NCBI GenBank assembly: GCA_039519185.1
Contig: CM076851.1
Coordinates: forward strand, 54,232,751-54,296,750
Origin: Astragalus membranaceus
Taxonomy: Eukaryota > Streptophyta > Magnoliopsida > Fabales > Fabaceae
Reading direction: 5' to 3'
DNA length: 64,000 nt
In this document: positions 10,901 to 20,686 of the stretch, in pieces
Numbering within the stretch: the stretch's first letter is position 1
Layout of the letters: each line of letters opens with the position of its first letter
Program-made: the position numbers and the translations under genes
Notes under the pieces: generated by a model
Databases searched by the model: none
The model's input: the letters and a program-made list of their open reading frames with translations, nothing else
Told to the model about the DNA's origin: nothing

Positions 10901-11415
10901 AAGCCTTGAGTCTGTGGAAAGGCAGCTGGCTGTGGAGTGAGGTTCTGAGGAGTAGGCTGAGGTATAACAATTGAATGCGGGATCTGAACCTGGGGTTCAC
11001 CAGTCATTCCTTCTGATCCGACAGGTGTTGGTTGTACATTCTCAGCCATCGCCCCGGGACTAGCTCCTGGGTTAGCCCCTTGATTTGGAGGACTATAACC
11101 CAAAGGAAGGCCATAAGGAGGCCATTGAGCAGCTTGGAAGTCATTTCCATTCTTCAAGGACAACAGGAGTCTCATCATCTCGTTCATCTGTGCCTTCATG
11201 GCATTCATTTCATTTCTCAACTCAGGATCACCTTGACTGGAGCTACCAGGAGCTGAAAGGTTCTGATTCTGCACCTCGGGGCCTTGGCCTGTTCCATTTC
11301 CATTCTCTGAGCCTGAAGCTGGAGGATTCTGATTCTCTGGTTGAGGTTGATCGGGGTCACTTAAGATTGCCATTCCTCTGGCCTGTGAACGTGTCCAATA
11401 TGGATGTGGTCGCAC
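7918..11415 (-). CDS. gag-pro: Ogre gag-protease with G-patch domain
   Basis: A 1165-residue protein. A Pro/Gln-rich N-terminus precedes a Retrotrans_gag-type capsid domain around residues 245-370 (KFKVPDFDKYRG ... LNWYMKLEPSQVRCWKDL). A His/Cys cluster near residue 515 (CAFHEGAVGHVVEDC) resembles a divergent zinc knuckle, followed by a second Cys-rich patch (CKCGIIGMGC). The retropepsin-like protease is near residue 875, with active-site-like LIDNGSSLNVMP. A G-patch follows near residue 1038 (GYQIGKGLGRSEQGI), the RNA/RNase H-associated glycine-rich module found after protease in this lineage. It makes the virus-like particle and processes the polyprotein. Met at 11415 follows ORF1 by 356 bp in the same sense. 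No internal stops. Confidence 0.94.
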   Translation of the reverse strand: MRPHPYWTRSQARGMAILSDPDQPQPENQNPPASGSENGNGTGQGPEVQNQNLSAPGSSSQGDPELRNEMNAMKAQMNEMMRLLLSLKNGNDFQAAQWPPYGLPLGYSPPNQGANPGASPGAMAENVQPTPVGSEGMTGEPQVQIPHSIVIPQPTPQNLTPQPAAFPQTQGFVSGNSVYPQVQHSMPPPPYGVSHSPQVYSAEYQQTKEQFQMLEERLRMIEGFGSRAREARDLCLIPDVVLPPKFKVPDFDKYRGATCPKSHLTMYCRKMSTYSCDDKLLIHCFQDSLAGASLNWYMKLEPSQVRCWKDLAEAFLKQYQYNTDMAPDRTQLQNMSKKDNESFKEYAQRWRALAAQVTPPLLDKELVSMFMETLPPLYYDRLISSASSNFSDMVIVGERLENGLRSGKIAQGSTSNMSSQKKPFSSFPKKKEGETNTITINPPYQPPNIPVPTPTQTAHPFQNNHQRTYQNRTTFDPIPMSYTDLFDYLITNKLIKTRPMKPVQPPYFRGYNPNSTCAFHEGAVGHVVEDCKAFKIVVQDLVDKKGITFKQEDPNIATNPLPGHGKHAINAIMDMKEQSIIRSVEDIQTPLEVIHAELCKCGIIGMGCVRKGVCTNVSCVGACEAFKVVLQDLMDRHIIQVGIQGREEDVLTFQSDGGRDVKRPIEVPYSRNSAVARPKTIVIPVPAPSQKNNDVPWSYSAPIPAPRSRAALDITNIAGSSGVTRSGRVYVPQAQEENPSKAAEERVRKGKNVEPEPMINRRVSDPEVAEFLRIMRQSDYKVVDQLHHTPAKISIMSQLLNSEAHRDALVKVLNEAHVAQDITVNQLDGIVGNIVASNYITFTDDELTPEGKGHNKVLHVSVKCGEYTLSRVLIDNGSSLNVMPRSTMNKLEVDCSYMKPSSTLVRAFDGSKREVIGEMEFPMQIGPEVFYVTFQIMDIESSYSCLLGRPWIHAAGAVSSTLHQKLKFIVDDKLVVVCGEEFTISKPVPSHYIEAAEESLESAFQSLEIANAVFVSEESPVPVPKWSNADIMVAKVMLKSGYQIGKGLGRSEQGILSPVHLREYKDRHGLGYWPTPTDKTRMVEEKREKRLAKLQGREPRLMMVPIDDLKQNFRSAGMLIPNQIAVIEEDLVEEGEDRGLVRRSAAGEEIGNWKIVNFPVVFIPK

Positions 11416-11771
11416 CAGCTTGCCTTATCTTCTGTTTGAATTGAAATATTTTTATAAGCAAAGGAGCGAATTAATGAATGCAATGTAATTCACATGATTT
11501 TTATGTTATTTGTTGTTTATTGCCGGGAATCACAGTGCAACTTGCTCTTGTCATAGGTGTATATTCAAATATTTTCCAGAACATAACGCGGCTGGGATCA
11601 ACAAGCGAGATAAGCATACTTCATTCAAGCATCATTTCTTTAACCATCCCAAGAGAAGAACAAGATACAATATCCTTAAATGTGCAATATAACGTTTTGA
11701 AAAGAAAAACACAACATTCTTTAGGAAAAGAAAAATTACAATTTCCTAGTGAACATTCTAAAAAAGGAAAT
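11416..11771 (-). other. Spacer between Ogre ORF1 and gag
   Basis: This 356-bp A/T-rich stretch has no conserved ORF. Short frames on the opposite strand here are not supported. Confidence 0.6.
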
Positions 11772-13853
11772 TTAAATCTTAAAACCTATTGCCTTCATCT
11801 TCTCTTGGTTCCTCTTCTTTTTGCTAGCTGCAGCAGCTTCTCTTGCCCTTTCCATGAGTTCTTCAGTCAGAGACCTGCAGTACTCCACAAATTCATATAC
11901 TCGCACCGGAGTGTTGTAAGGCAGCATCTCAGCTTCTGCCTTTCTCAACCTCTTGGGAACATCCCTCACCGCTTGGTTAGCCAACCATGCCAATTTGGAG
12001 AACTTGTTCTTCCACTGTTGAATTTCTGCCCTCATTTCAACTATGATCTCTTGCTTTTCAATCCTACCCATTAGCTCGAGAAGACGGTATTCCCAGTACT
12101 GACTCTCCTCTCTTACCTGTCGGTAAGCATCACTGATGCAACTCAGATTCCTCCTTAGCTCATCTGAATTCTCTTGCTCCATCCTTAAAGCCTGCTGATA
12201 CTCTCCAAGGATGTTTACAATGGCATCTCTATCTTGTCTGATGCACCCTATTTGACTTTCAAGCTCACACGTCACAGACTGAAACTTTTTCTTGAATTCC
12301 TCTAGTGATTCCTTTGTAGCTCTCTCACTCTGCGCGGACTTCTTGAACAACTTCCTCCATTCGTTTGCTCTAACCATGGCCTCACCCACCTTGGCATTCG
12401 ATCTTTTCAACTCATCTTTGGCACCTTTCAGATATTCCTTCATTTTTTGATTACTTTCCTCTTCTTTCTTAAGCTTCTTGCTGCTTTCTTTGAGGGCTTC
12501 GGCCTTGCGTTCGTTTTCGCTCTCTAACTTCCTCTTCTCAGGAATTACTTTCCCCAACTCATCTTGTAAGGCTTTCTTTTCTTCTTCTACCTTGAACAAG
12601 GCAGATTTGACCTCACTTAGTTCTTTGAGCCTTGGAACGTGAAGCTCTGGGACTTCTTTCCCAACTGACGATGAATTCTGACGAGGCGGGCCAACATTTT
12701 GAATTCTTTGGTGAAGCCATTGATAGAAAGTAACGTCACCCGTTTTCTTTGTGATTTCCTCTTTACCCTTGTAAACTACACCCTCCCAAGCCTTTGAAAT
12801 TTTTTGAAGCAAACCTTGGTTCTTTGAATCTTCCTTATCGAGAAAAATTGGGGCCAACATGTCTTCAGTGGGTGCATTCTTCATAGGATACCCAAGCTGT
12901 CTGATAGTGAGAGAAGGATTGTAATTGATGTAGCCTTGGGTTCCCATTAAGGGCACATTCTGTAAATTGCCGCACTGGAATAGTAATGAAGGCCTATCTT
13001 TCCAACACGGGTGATTGAACCAACAGACTTTGAGAGCACTGAGATTCTCTAAAGTGTGTATCCATTCTTGTGCACTTCTGGCTCCTACCTCACAACCCAG
13101 GGCATAATCTACTAAGTCCGCAGCTTTCGTCTTGTGAGTGACAACATGGTTGAGGAACCAGGTGTAGAGAACATGGAAAGAGCAAGCAACCTTCTTCTTT
13201 CCTAACACACGGTGGTGAGTGAAGGAATAGTAGGTATCTGCAAGAATTACTGGTACAGGATTAATCGGATTTTCTTTACTTACGAATGCCAGAAAAAGCC
13301 CAATAGCGGTCTCATCAATGAACTTCTCGACCTGAGGGAAAAGGACGATCCTGAAAATAGTTAGGGCTAACAGCTGTTTGAAAGGACCCCACTTCTTATT
13401 CTGGGCATAAAACTTCAACAAACCTTCGAAATAACTTAGCGGGAAACCCTTGATACGGTTCTTCTTTTCCTTATGAAGCTCTAATTCCTTCACACTGACT
13501 TGCAACAACAAAGAGAGTCTCTGGTCTGAATACCGATGTTTCTGATATTGGTAAGGTGCTAACTCTGATTTCGAGAACCCCAGAATCTGTTCATACTCCT
13601 CGAGAGTTGGTGATAACTGAAAGTCTTTGAAGAGGAAGCATCGAATGTCCGGATCATAGAATCGACTGAGGGCCATAATAGCACTCTCTTGGACATCTAA
13701 TTGTAACAATCTGAGGAGGTTACCATAAGCCTTCCCGAATAGATCCCTCTCTTCTGACTCCATCAAGGAAACAAACTCTTTCAAACCCTCTACATCTATT
13801 CTCTTGACAACCGGGAACCTCGAATTAAGTACAATCTCGCTTCTTGATCCCAT
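11772..13853 (-). CDS. Ogre ORF1 protein (plant mobile-domain-like N-terminus, coiled-coil C-terminus)
   Basis: A 693-residue protein upstream of gag, the extra ORF that distinguishes Ogre from most Ty3-gypsy elements. The N-terminal ~330 residues (SLMESEERDLFGKAYGNLL ... FYDPDIRCFLFKDFQLSPTLEEYEQILG) resemble the transposon-associated plant mobile domain / DUF7745-like family. From about residue 395 to 640 it is highly charged with long Lys/Glu-rich heptad-like stretches (KVEEEKKALQDELGK, ESSKKLKKEEESNQKMKEY), predicting a coiled coil. The C-terminus is Lys/Ala-rich. The frame is intact. Its function is unknown; an oligomerising RNA- or chromatin-binding role is a guess. Confidence 0.88.
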   Translation of the reverse strand: MGSRSEIVLNSRFPVVKRIDVEGLKEFVSLMESEERDLFGKAYGNLLRLLQLDVQESAIMALSRFYDPDIRCFLFKDFQLSPTLEEYEQILGFSKSELAPYQYQKHRYSDQRLSLLLQVSVKELELHKEKKNRIKGFPLSYFEGLLKFYAQNKKWGPFKQLLALTIFRIVLFPQVEKFIDETAIGLFLAFVSKENPINPVPVILADTYYSFTHHRVLGKKKVACSFHVLYTWFLNHVVTHKTKAADLVDYALGCEVGARSAQEWIHTLENLSALKVCWFNHPCWKDRPSLLFQCGNLQNVPLMGTQGYINYNPSLTIRQLGYPMKNAPTEDMLAPIFLDKEDSKNQGLLQKISKAWEGVVYKGKEEITKKTGDVTFYQWLHQRIQNVGPPRQNSSSVGKEVPELHVPRLKELSEVKSALFKVEEEKKALQDELGKVIPEKRKLESENERKAEALKESSKKLKKEEESNQKMKEYLKGAKDELKRSNAKVGEAMVRANEWRKLFKKSAQSERATKESLEEFKKKFQSVTCELESQIGCIRQDRDAIVNILGEYQQALRMEQENSDELRRNLSCISDAYRQVREESQYWEYRLLELMGRIEKQEIIVEMRAEIQQWKNKFSKLAWLANQAVRDVPKRLRKAEAEMLPYNTPVRVYEFVEYCRSLTEELMERAREAAAASKKKRNQEKMKAIGFKI

Positions 13854-14959
13854 GTTGCTTTATCTTTCCCGCCTAAAACAAGATTCCAAGTTACTTTACA
13901 ATCCCGGCAAACAACTTAGATGCGTGACGAATGAGTTTCAAAATTGGGTTTTATTTAATGCAGATGATGCAAATGACGTAATGATGCAATGATGCCACGA
14001 TGCATGATGTGATGATGCTTCTTTTCGTGTTTTTACAGAAAGAGGATATTTACAGGTGGTGATTTGAAAATTTTCACACTATATACCACCTCATATAGGC
14101 GTTTATTGAAAAGGAAAAGCACATCTTTTTTTTGATTTTCGAAAATTCGGAGGGAAAATTGATTGAACTGAATGCACGATGCAGCACACAATTTGGAAAG
14201 CCCTTGTGACCTAAAATGGGGTAGAACCTATGATCTAAGACACTTTAGGGATAATCTTCTCATGTAGCTCTATTCACACCCTCACAAAGGTCATCAGAGC
14301 CACAGTCTCTTTCACGAAATTCCTTGTAAATGCAGCAAACTGCTAGGTACAAGGTATCATGGAAGAGCACAACTCTGATTGAAACTTTCGCGAGTAGCCA
14401 AACGGACAAAGGTCCTGATGGGCTCCCACTACTCGAATCCACTCATCCTAAGATACCCTAACAGACCTGGGTTATGGTCTCTTTCTCTAATCATATAATC
14501 TCAAGGTACAAGTGGTGTGTGCGAAGGGCATTTCCTCAAAACTACCCCACCTGCAAATGAAAATCCAGACAGTCCAGACAATAGCATGTCGTCTACCCTA
14601 GGGTTCAATATCATTCAAATACAACAAGCCTAGGGTACCAACAACAAACACATTACTTATTTCAGAAAGGGAGCTGAGAAGAAGGGACATGATAGAATTG
14701 GGGAGAAATGCATGAGCTTACCTTGAAGAAAAGGAGCAAAGAAAAAGAAAGGGAACATGGGGGTTGGAAGAATGCATGAGCATAAACATATAAAAAGAAA
14801 AGGATTAAAAGAAGAGATAGGGAACAACAAAGAAGACAAATGCATATGCCTTCAATCAATGATAAGAAAGAAAGGCAAACAAGGTTTTAATCAAATCAAC
14901 AATACATTAAACCACACATTTTAATTAGTTAGGCTTGACCCTCGTCTTTAAAAAAAATT
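13854..14959 (-). other. Ogre 5' leader
   Basis: This 1.1 kb lies between the primer site and ORF1 in element sense and has no supported ORF. It includes a copy of the LTR-type motif 'aacggacaaaggtcctgatg' near 14400 and purine-rich tracts at 14660-14880. Packaging signals would be expected here, but none can be identified by eye. Confidence 0.6.
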
Positions 14960-14976
14960 CCCCAGCGGAGTCGCCA
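14960..14976 (-). other. Ogre primer-binding site (tRNA-Arg)
   Basis: The plus strand reads CCCCAGCGGAGTCGCCA, which equals the 3' end of plant tRNA-Arg(ACG) with its CCA. In element sense the site is TGGCGACTCCGCTGGGG, two bases (GC) after the 5' LTR end. tRNA-Arg priming is characteristic of Ogre. Confidence 0.92.
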
Positions 14977-14978
14977 GC

Positions 14979-17086
14979 TGTTGCACCCCGAAAAATCCCC
15001 GGTTTGGGTTTCTCAATGTACAACGTGGAAAAATTTGGAGCCGCCACCAATATTTTAATTTTAAGACCAAAACATTGAAAAAAGGTCTTTTGAACAAGGC
15101 GGATGGTCTTTTGAAAACTAGAGATATAGGTTCGGGGGTCGATTATGTGCGAGGAAGGTGTTAGCACCGCGCACGTCCTTTCTACCGAAAGGGAACCTCT
15201 AATTAAATGTGTGGTTTTAACGTTTGATTTGAAAAATACCTAGATTTACCTATTTATTTCTTGTTTGACAGTGAATGGGAAAACTTAACGAAAATTTTAT
15301 TTTTGGCGAGAAAGGGGGAAAAAAGGGTTTTTAGAAAAAGTGCTTGACGGGACATGACCCGCTCCTACGTATCTCCCGGTGCGATGGAGAATTCAAAGCT
15401 ACGTAGTTCTAGGTTGTCCTTTTGAAAAGTTTTTGTTTTTTATCTTTTTTGGTGAGTTTTTGAAATAGGACGAGCATTAGCAAATGATTAAACTAGCAGA
15501 GGCTATGATGAATCACTACTAAATACTCAAAAAAAAAAGAGTTGTACCGCTAGTCAAACGAACAAAGGTTCTGATGGACTGTTGATAACAACTCGTTTTT
15601 ATTATCTTTTTTTTTAAAGTGATTTTCGAAAGAGATTGATTTGCACGATGACCGAACTAACAAAGGTCATGATGGATCATCGTTTATTGTTCTTATGAGA
15701 AAAGGACATTGCCACTAATAGCTAAACGAACAAAGGCTCTGATGAGCTACTAGCAACAATGGGTTTGAAAATGATTCCTTTTGTTTGTTTTATGAAAATG
15801 ATTGGTTTAGGGGTGCGAAAAGGATTTTTATTTGTTGCGCTTGACGAGAACGTGACTCGCTCCTATGTATCCCAAATGGGAATCAAAGCGACGTAGTTCT
15901 AATGAAAAATGTTTTTGAAAGGGTTTGAAAGGGGCAGGTTGAATCATATGCGACCATCTTCACCACTTAGAACATGATGCACTAGGCATAAGTGGGAATC
16001 ATATGATTCATCATCAACAATGGACAATAATATATAAGAACAAGTAAATAAACACTAAAGCTAAGTAGAATCACATAGGGCAGTTTTGGCACGGATCACA
16101 ATAATTAAATAATGACAAATGTAAAGACAGAAATACCTCTAATGAAGGCGGATCTTACAACTTGAAGAATGCAACCCCAACTAACTCTTAGCGAAATTAA
16201 AGATCAGCTCTGACGGACCAACGGAACGAAGAGGGCACAAATAAAATATAGAAGAGTTTTTTTTCTAAAATGTGAGAGATTTCGAAAAAATGGGTTTTTT
16301 CTCTGATCTCGTGAAAATGTGTGTGTTCTGAAATGAAAAATGAGCGCCCTATTTATAGGAAATCAGATTTGATCTATTTTAGGAAACATGATAATCGATT
16401 ATGTTGGAAATAACTTGGTGTATGCTAATCGATTAGGTGCCTTGGATCTCAGATTCAATAATCGATTAGGTGCCTTGGATAATCGATTAGGCACTTTCCA
16501 AAACCATAAAAACTTTCCAAAATAGGTGATAATCGATTATGGTCCTTAGTGAAAACATGGGATAATCGATTATGCTCCTGAATTGTTTCAGAGTAGATAA
16601 TCGATTATCCCCCTTGATTTTCAGAGTAGATAATCGATTATCCCCCTTGATTTTCAAGTAGATAATCGATTATCCCCCTTGATTTTCAGAGTAGATAATC
16701 GATTATTTGCTTGAAGGAAGGATATGATGTAATCGATTGAGTGCCTTCCTAAAAACATGGATAACTTCCTTATTCATCAAGAATACATTATATGCATGAT
16801 AAAATCAATTTTATACTTTCTAAAAAAATATTTTCATGCGTGAGGCTTATTGAAAAATATTTTCATGCAAAAATTATTTTTATAGACCCTTTGTGAGAAA
16901 TGACGAAAATGCCCTTTTTGACCCTAAAAACCCTAATTTCCCAAAAAGTGCATTCTAACCCTAAAAATGATTTCAAAAACTTTGGAATGGTTTCTAGGAC
17001 CCAAAATGCAATGCATAATTTATTATATATTTTTTGTGTGGAAAATTAGGGTTTTGACCTAAGCCGGACAAAATTGGGGTATGACA
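14979..17086 (-). repeat. Ogre 5' LTR
   Basis: A 2108-bp copy of 533-2641. The inner end is GGTGCAACA next to the primer site. The outer end TGTCATACCCC abuts TSD copy AACAG at 17087-17091. Two copies of a GATACGTAGGAGC-like motif sit near the inner end; the outer one has a substitution in this LTR. Confidence 0.93.
16349..16359 (-). promoter_or_regulatory. TATA-like box in the Ogre 5' LTR
   Basis: The minus strand reads CCTATAAATAG, downstream of the AATCGATT array in element sense and upstream of the R/U5 part. It is conserved in the other LTR at 1903-1913. Confidence 0.7.
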
Positions 17087-17945
17087 AACAGCAAGATAGT
17101 GCCCAAGGCGCCCAGCAACAGGAGAGTAACAACGCCCTTGGCGCCCCGACGCCAGAACACTTCACACCCAGAATGGCGCCCAGGGAGGCGCCCAGTCACA
17201 CAACACAGAATGGCGCCCTTGGCGCCCAACACAGTTCTCAGGAACGGCGCCCATGGCGCCCAGGCAGCAACACGCACAGAATTTGGCGCCCAGGAAGGCG
17301 CCCAGCCACAGCAACAGCAACATTGGCGTCCATGGCGCCCTATGGACAGAATTTTTGGTTCAAATCATCAACAAGCAAGCTCAATCATCATCAATCATTA
17401 TCAATCATGCTCAATCATCATCAAATCACATTCATTCATCATCAATCAAATTTAATTCCTACAACTAGGGTTTTCTAACTTAATCACCTAGGGTTCCATT
17501 AACCTTTCTACATAGAGCCCTTCATACACCCAATTATAGAGATAGAACCCCGACCTTACCTTAGCCTTAGATGAGTACACAACCCTAGCTTGATGGATGT
17601 ATGAAACCCTAGCCCTCTTCCCTCTCCTTGGCGTGACTTCTCTTTCTCTTCTTCTCCGTATTAGCGCCTCTCCGCTTCTCTTCTCACGTTCTAATGTGTT
17701 TGTGTTTCTAATATGAGAGAAACCCTAACTTAATCCCTTATATGACTAATCAATCATTCCCTTGGGCTTTTTACTTAGCATCATGCGAATTCCTCATGGG
17801 CTAACTCACCCCCCATTCGCTATTACTATTCCTAATAAGGACCAACACACTAACATATAATAAATAATAATTATAATATTATTTCTATCACATAAACCCT
17901 ATTTAATTAATTAACTAAATAACTAATTAATTTTGGGGCGTTACA
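17087..17945 (-). repeat. Right fragment of the split 3' LTR
   Basis: It starts with the second AACAG copy and continues the GGCGCC-rich LTR exactly where 532 left off. It matches 21682-22544 and ends GGGGCGTTACA. The inner side is followed by a purine tract (minus strand AAGTGGGGGAGAGT). Confidence 0.88.
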
Positions 17946-20686
17946 ACTCTCCCCCACTTAAAAGAATTTCGTCCTCGAAATTTAACTACCGACTCGAACA
18001 CCCTTCCACTGACCAACTAACGTCACCTCCACAACTAGTGCTATCTAACATTCTGGTCATTATTGCTTTGATTACCGGCAGTAAGTGATTGGGCGGCCGT
18101 CCCTCCTACTTGTTCAGCCAGATAACTTCGAGAAATAACAATCAGACCCACTCTCTAACAGTTCTGTAAGAATCCCCGATAGAGTTTTGGGCGCAATCGT
18201 GTCGGTACCACATGATCACCCCCAAGCTCTATTAAAGCTCCTTCTTATTATAGCATACCATGATTCCGCTGCGCTACTTTGATAAACTGACTTGTAGATA
18301 TAAGCATTACTCGCATTCTACCTCACCCACCTATCCTTACGGTGTCTCATAGATTCACCCCAATGCCACGACCAAAAGTCAACAAAGTGAATAACGGTTG
18401 CAAAACAAGCCACAAACTCAGAGTTTTCAGGCACAGATTATATACTTGGGAGTCATGAAACAATTCATAAAAACAGAAAGTCCACAATATGGACGTCGAG
18501 GAAATTAGACACACAGAGCAAAACAAGGTCAAATAAACAACTTAAGAATGTAGATAACATTTAAAACCGCACTACATCTATACAATTTAAAATAAATAGC
18601 TATATGAATATCTAGCAACAACAAAATAGCGAATAATGAATATCGTATAGAATAACCGTTAATTTAAATGCACAGACATGCCAATTCATACTATCACAGA
18701 AGTTAAATAATTTGAAAACTACGTACGTCATTTCGAAGCATTGATACTCAGATAAGATTAAATATAACAATAACGATTACGCGAAACTCAACACCAAATC
18801 GAACCTAATACATACATGTACCAACAGAAAAACAGAAATGACGCAGACCAGTTAAGAAAATTCCAAGCAACCTTAATAACACTTTTCTTCGGATTCTGAA
18901 GAAGTAACTAATGCATTTTTCGAAAACTAAGCATTTTCCAAACAAGCAAAGAAATCAAAATCAAGTCCAGTGATGTTAGTCACCAATCACAAAAAAAAAA
19001 TAGCTTTTTAGAGTTAATGATAACTACCAATATAGTTTGGTATAGAGAAAATAATTTAACTAATGGAAACAGCAGTTCACAATTAAAGGCACACATGCGA
19101 AAAGCACAACCAAATACATGCCTAAAACACTTTGTTTTTCGACAAGCAAGTACCTCATAAAAATCACACAATTAACCCAAAAGAAAACTAATTCCATTAG
19201 CAAGTACATGATATAATCTGTATTTAAGGTGATAAAAGAAAATAACAATTGCATAATTTAATTAAGAATATTATTATTATCAAGGGTTACTGCATGCTAG
19301 TACGGTAATAACACCTAAAAACATTTAGTGAAATAACTCCACCCAAACACTTAGCTAAGGGCATCAACATAAAAGTAAAAACATGTTATAGCAATTGATT
19401 TGCTTAAACAATTTAAATAGGACACCTTTAAGAACATGTGGCAATAAAAGCTAATTTAATAGAAGTGCACCAATACTGTCAGTGCACACTTTAAATCTAA
19501 AGTTTTCAAAACCAAGTAGCACAACTATATAAAAGTATAACAGCTAAAACAAGATCACGAAAACTCAGTGTGTTGCATCAATGTGCAATCAAAAGCATAC
19601 TAGAGTAAAAACTTTATACAGGATCAGTGTTCATTTATTAAAATAAGTTTTAATACCAATATTAGTATCCAACCATAAAATTGTTTAATAGATGTTCAAA
19701 AGCATTTTCAGAAGTCACTTTACTTTTCAGATTACAAAACCACATAGCACAATTCAAGAGGTAACGACTAAAATCATGTCATAAAATTCAAGCGTACAAG
19801 ATCACACTTTGAGAAAAATCGAGCAAATAGGGAAGAAAGTGAAGGTAGTAATAACCTAGTCCCCCGCTAAAATTGTTACATCTAATTGCAAAAGACATTT
19901 TCAAATTGGAAACAAAGTTATAGCATTTGAACAAATACATTTTCACTTGTATTGATTAAAACACCATAGCAAGTTAATAGTGAAGTAACAACCTAAAACA
20001 AAACAATTTTACAATGAATTTAGTCTCAAACATCAAAACACACTACAAAAGAGTTCATATAAGACTTAGTGTCGATCAATTAAAACAATTTAAACAAATT
20101 AAAACATAGTTGACATTTCAAAATCACTTATAGCCATTAAGACATCATAGCACCATAAAATAACTAACAAACAATCCCACAAGGCATTTAATCAAGACTA
20201 TCAATGAATACATAATTAAAAACACGTTATGACAGTATACGATGCTAAAAGATTGAGTTAGATTGATTAAATTAATTTTTTGTGTATATAAGATACATAT
20301 GAATAATCAAAAATAAAGCCAATTTAACCAAGGTTCAAAACAATCTGGTGCACAACTTGTTCTTAAAACATATATCCATGTTATGCAAAACTAGAGACGA
20401 CAATTTGAAACCAAATAATAGAAGTTTAGGCTGCCTACATACAAGTTCACACAACCAGAAGGTTGAAACAAAACCAAAAACAAGAGGCACAGAGTTTACG
20501 CATAGAAAACGCAATAAATCACACAAGCAGTCCGGTTAGGACCGAACAATCTAAAAAAGTTTACCTGATTCGAACAACCTGCAATGTAAACAATGGTTAG
20601 TACTAAAAGACAACAGTTGGTCGTTAACCGACACAACGACTCGACGACTTGGCCGGACGGACCAACCATTGCTCTGATACCACTAA
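17946..20686 (-). other. Non-coding body of the non-autonomous chromovirus-like element
   Basis: These 2.74 kb are A/T-rich, with no ORF above about 100 residues on either strand and no gag or pol motif apart from a few pol-tail residues at 17950-17985 (minus). Both priming sites at its ends are kept. Confidence 0.75.
20670..20682 (-). other. Primer-binding site (tRNA-iMet)
   Basis: The minus strand reads TGGTATCAGAGCA, the classic initiator-Met primer site, four bases inside the 5' LTR that ends at 20687. Confidence 0.9.

Larger units (their letters stand above)
533..17086 (-). mobile_element. Ogre/Tat-lineage Ty3-gypsy retrotransposon, full length
   Basis: A complete 16,554-bp element on the minus strand. 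It has near-identical LTRs of 2109 and 2108 bp and a perfect 5-bp target duplication AACAG (528-532 and 17087-17091). The empty site is seen in the sister LTR at 21682-21686. Gene order on the minus strand is ORF1, gag-protease-G-patch, RT-RNase H, integrase. The primer site matches the tRNA-Arg 3' end and the polypurine tract abuts the 3' LTR. An extra ORF before gag, long LTRs and the tRNA-Arg primer are hallmarks of Ogre elements of legumes. By eye I count about two dozen LTR differences, near 1%, which implies a fairly recent insertion. A frameshift between RNase H and integrase suggests it is no longer fully autonomous. Confidence 0.93.

Noticed and set aside
14960..14976. tRNA-Arg gene fragment
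   Set aside because: It is the primer-binding site; only the 3' end of the tRNA is matched and it sits next to the LTR.
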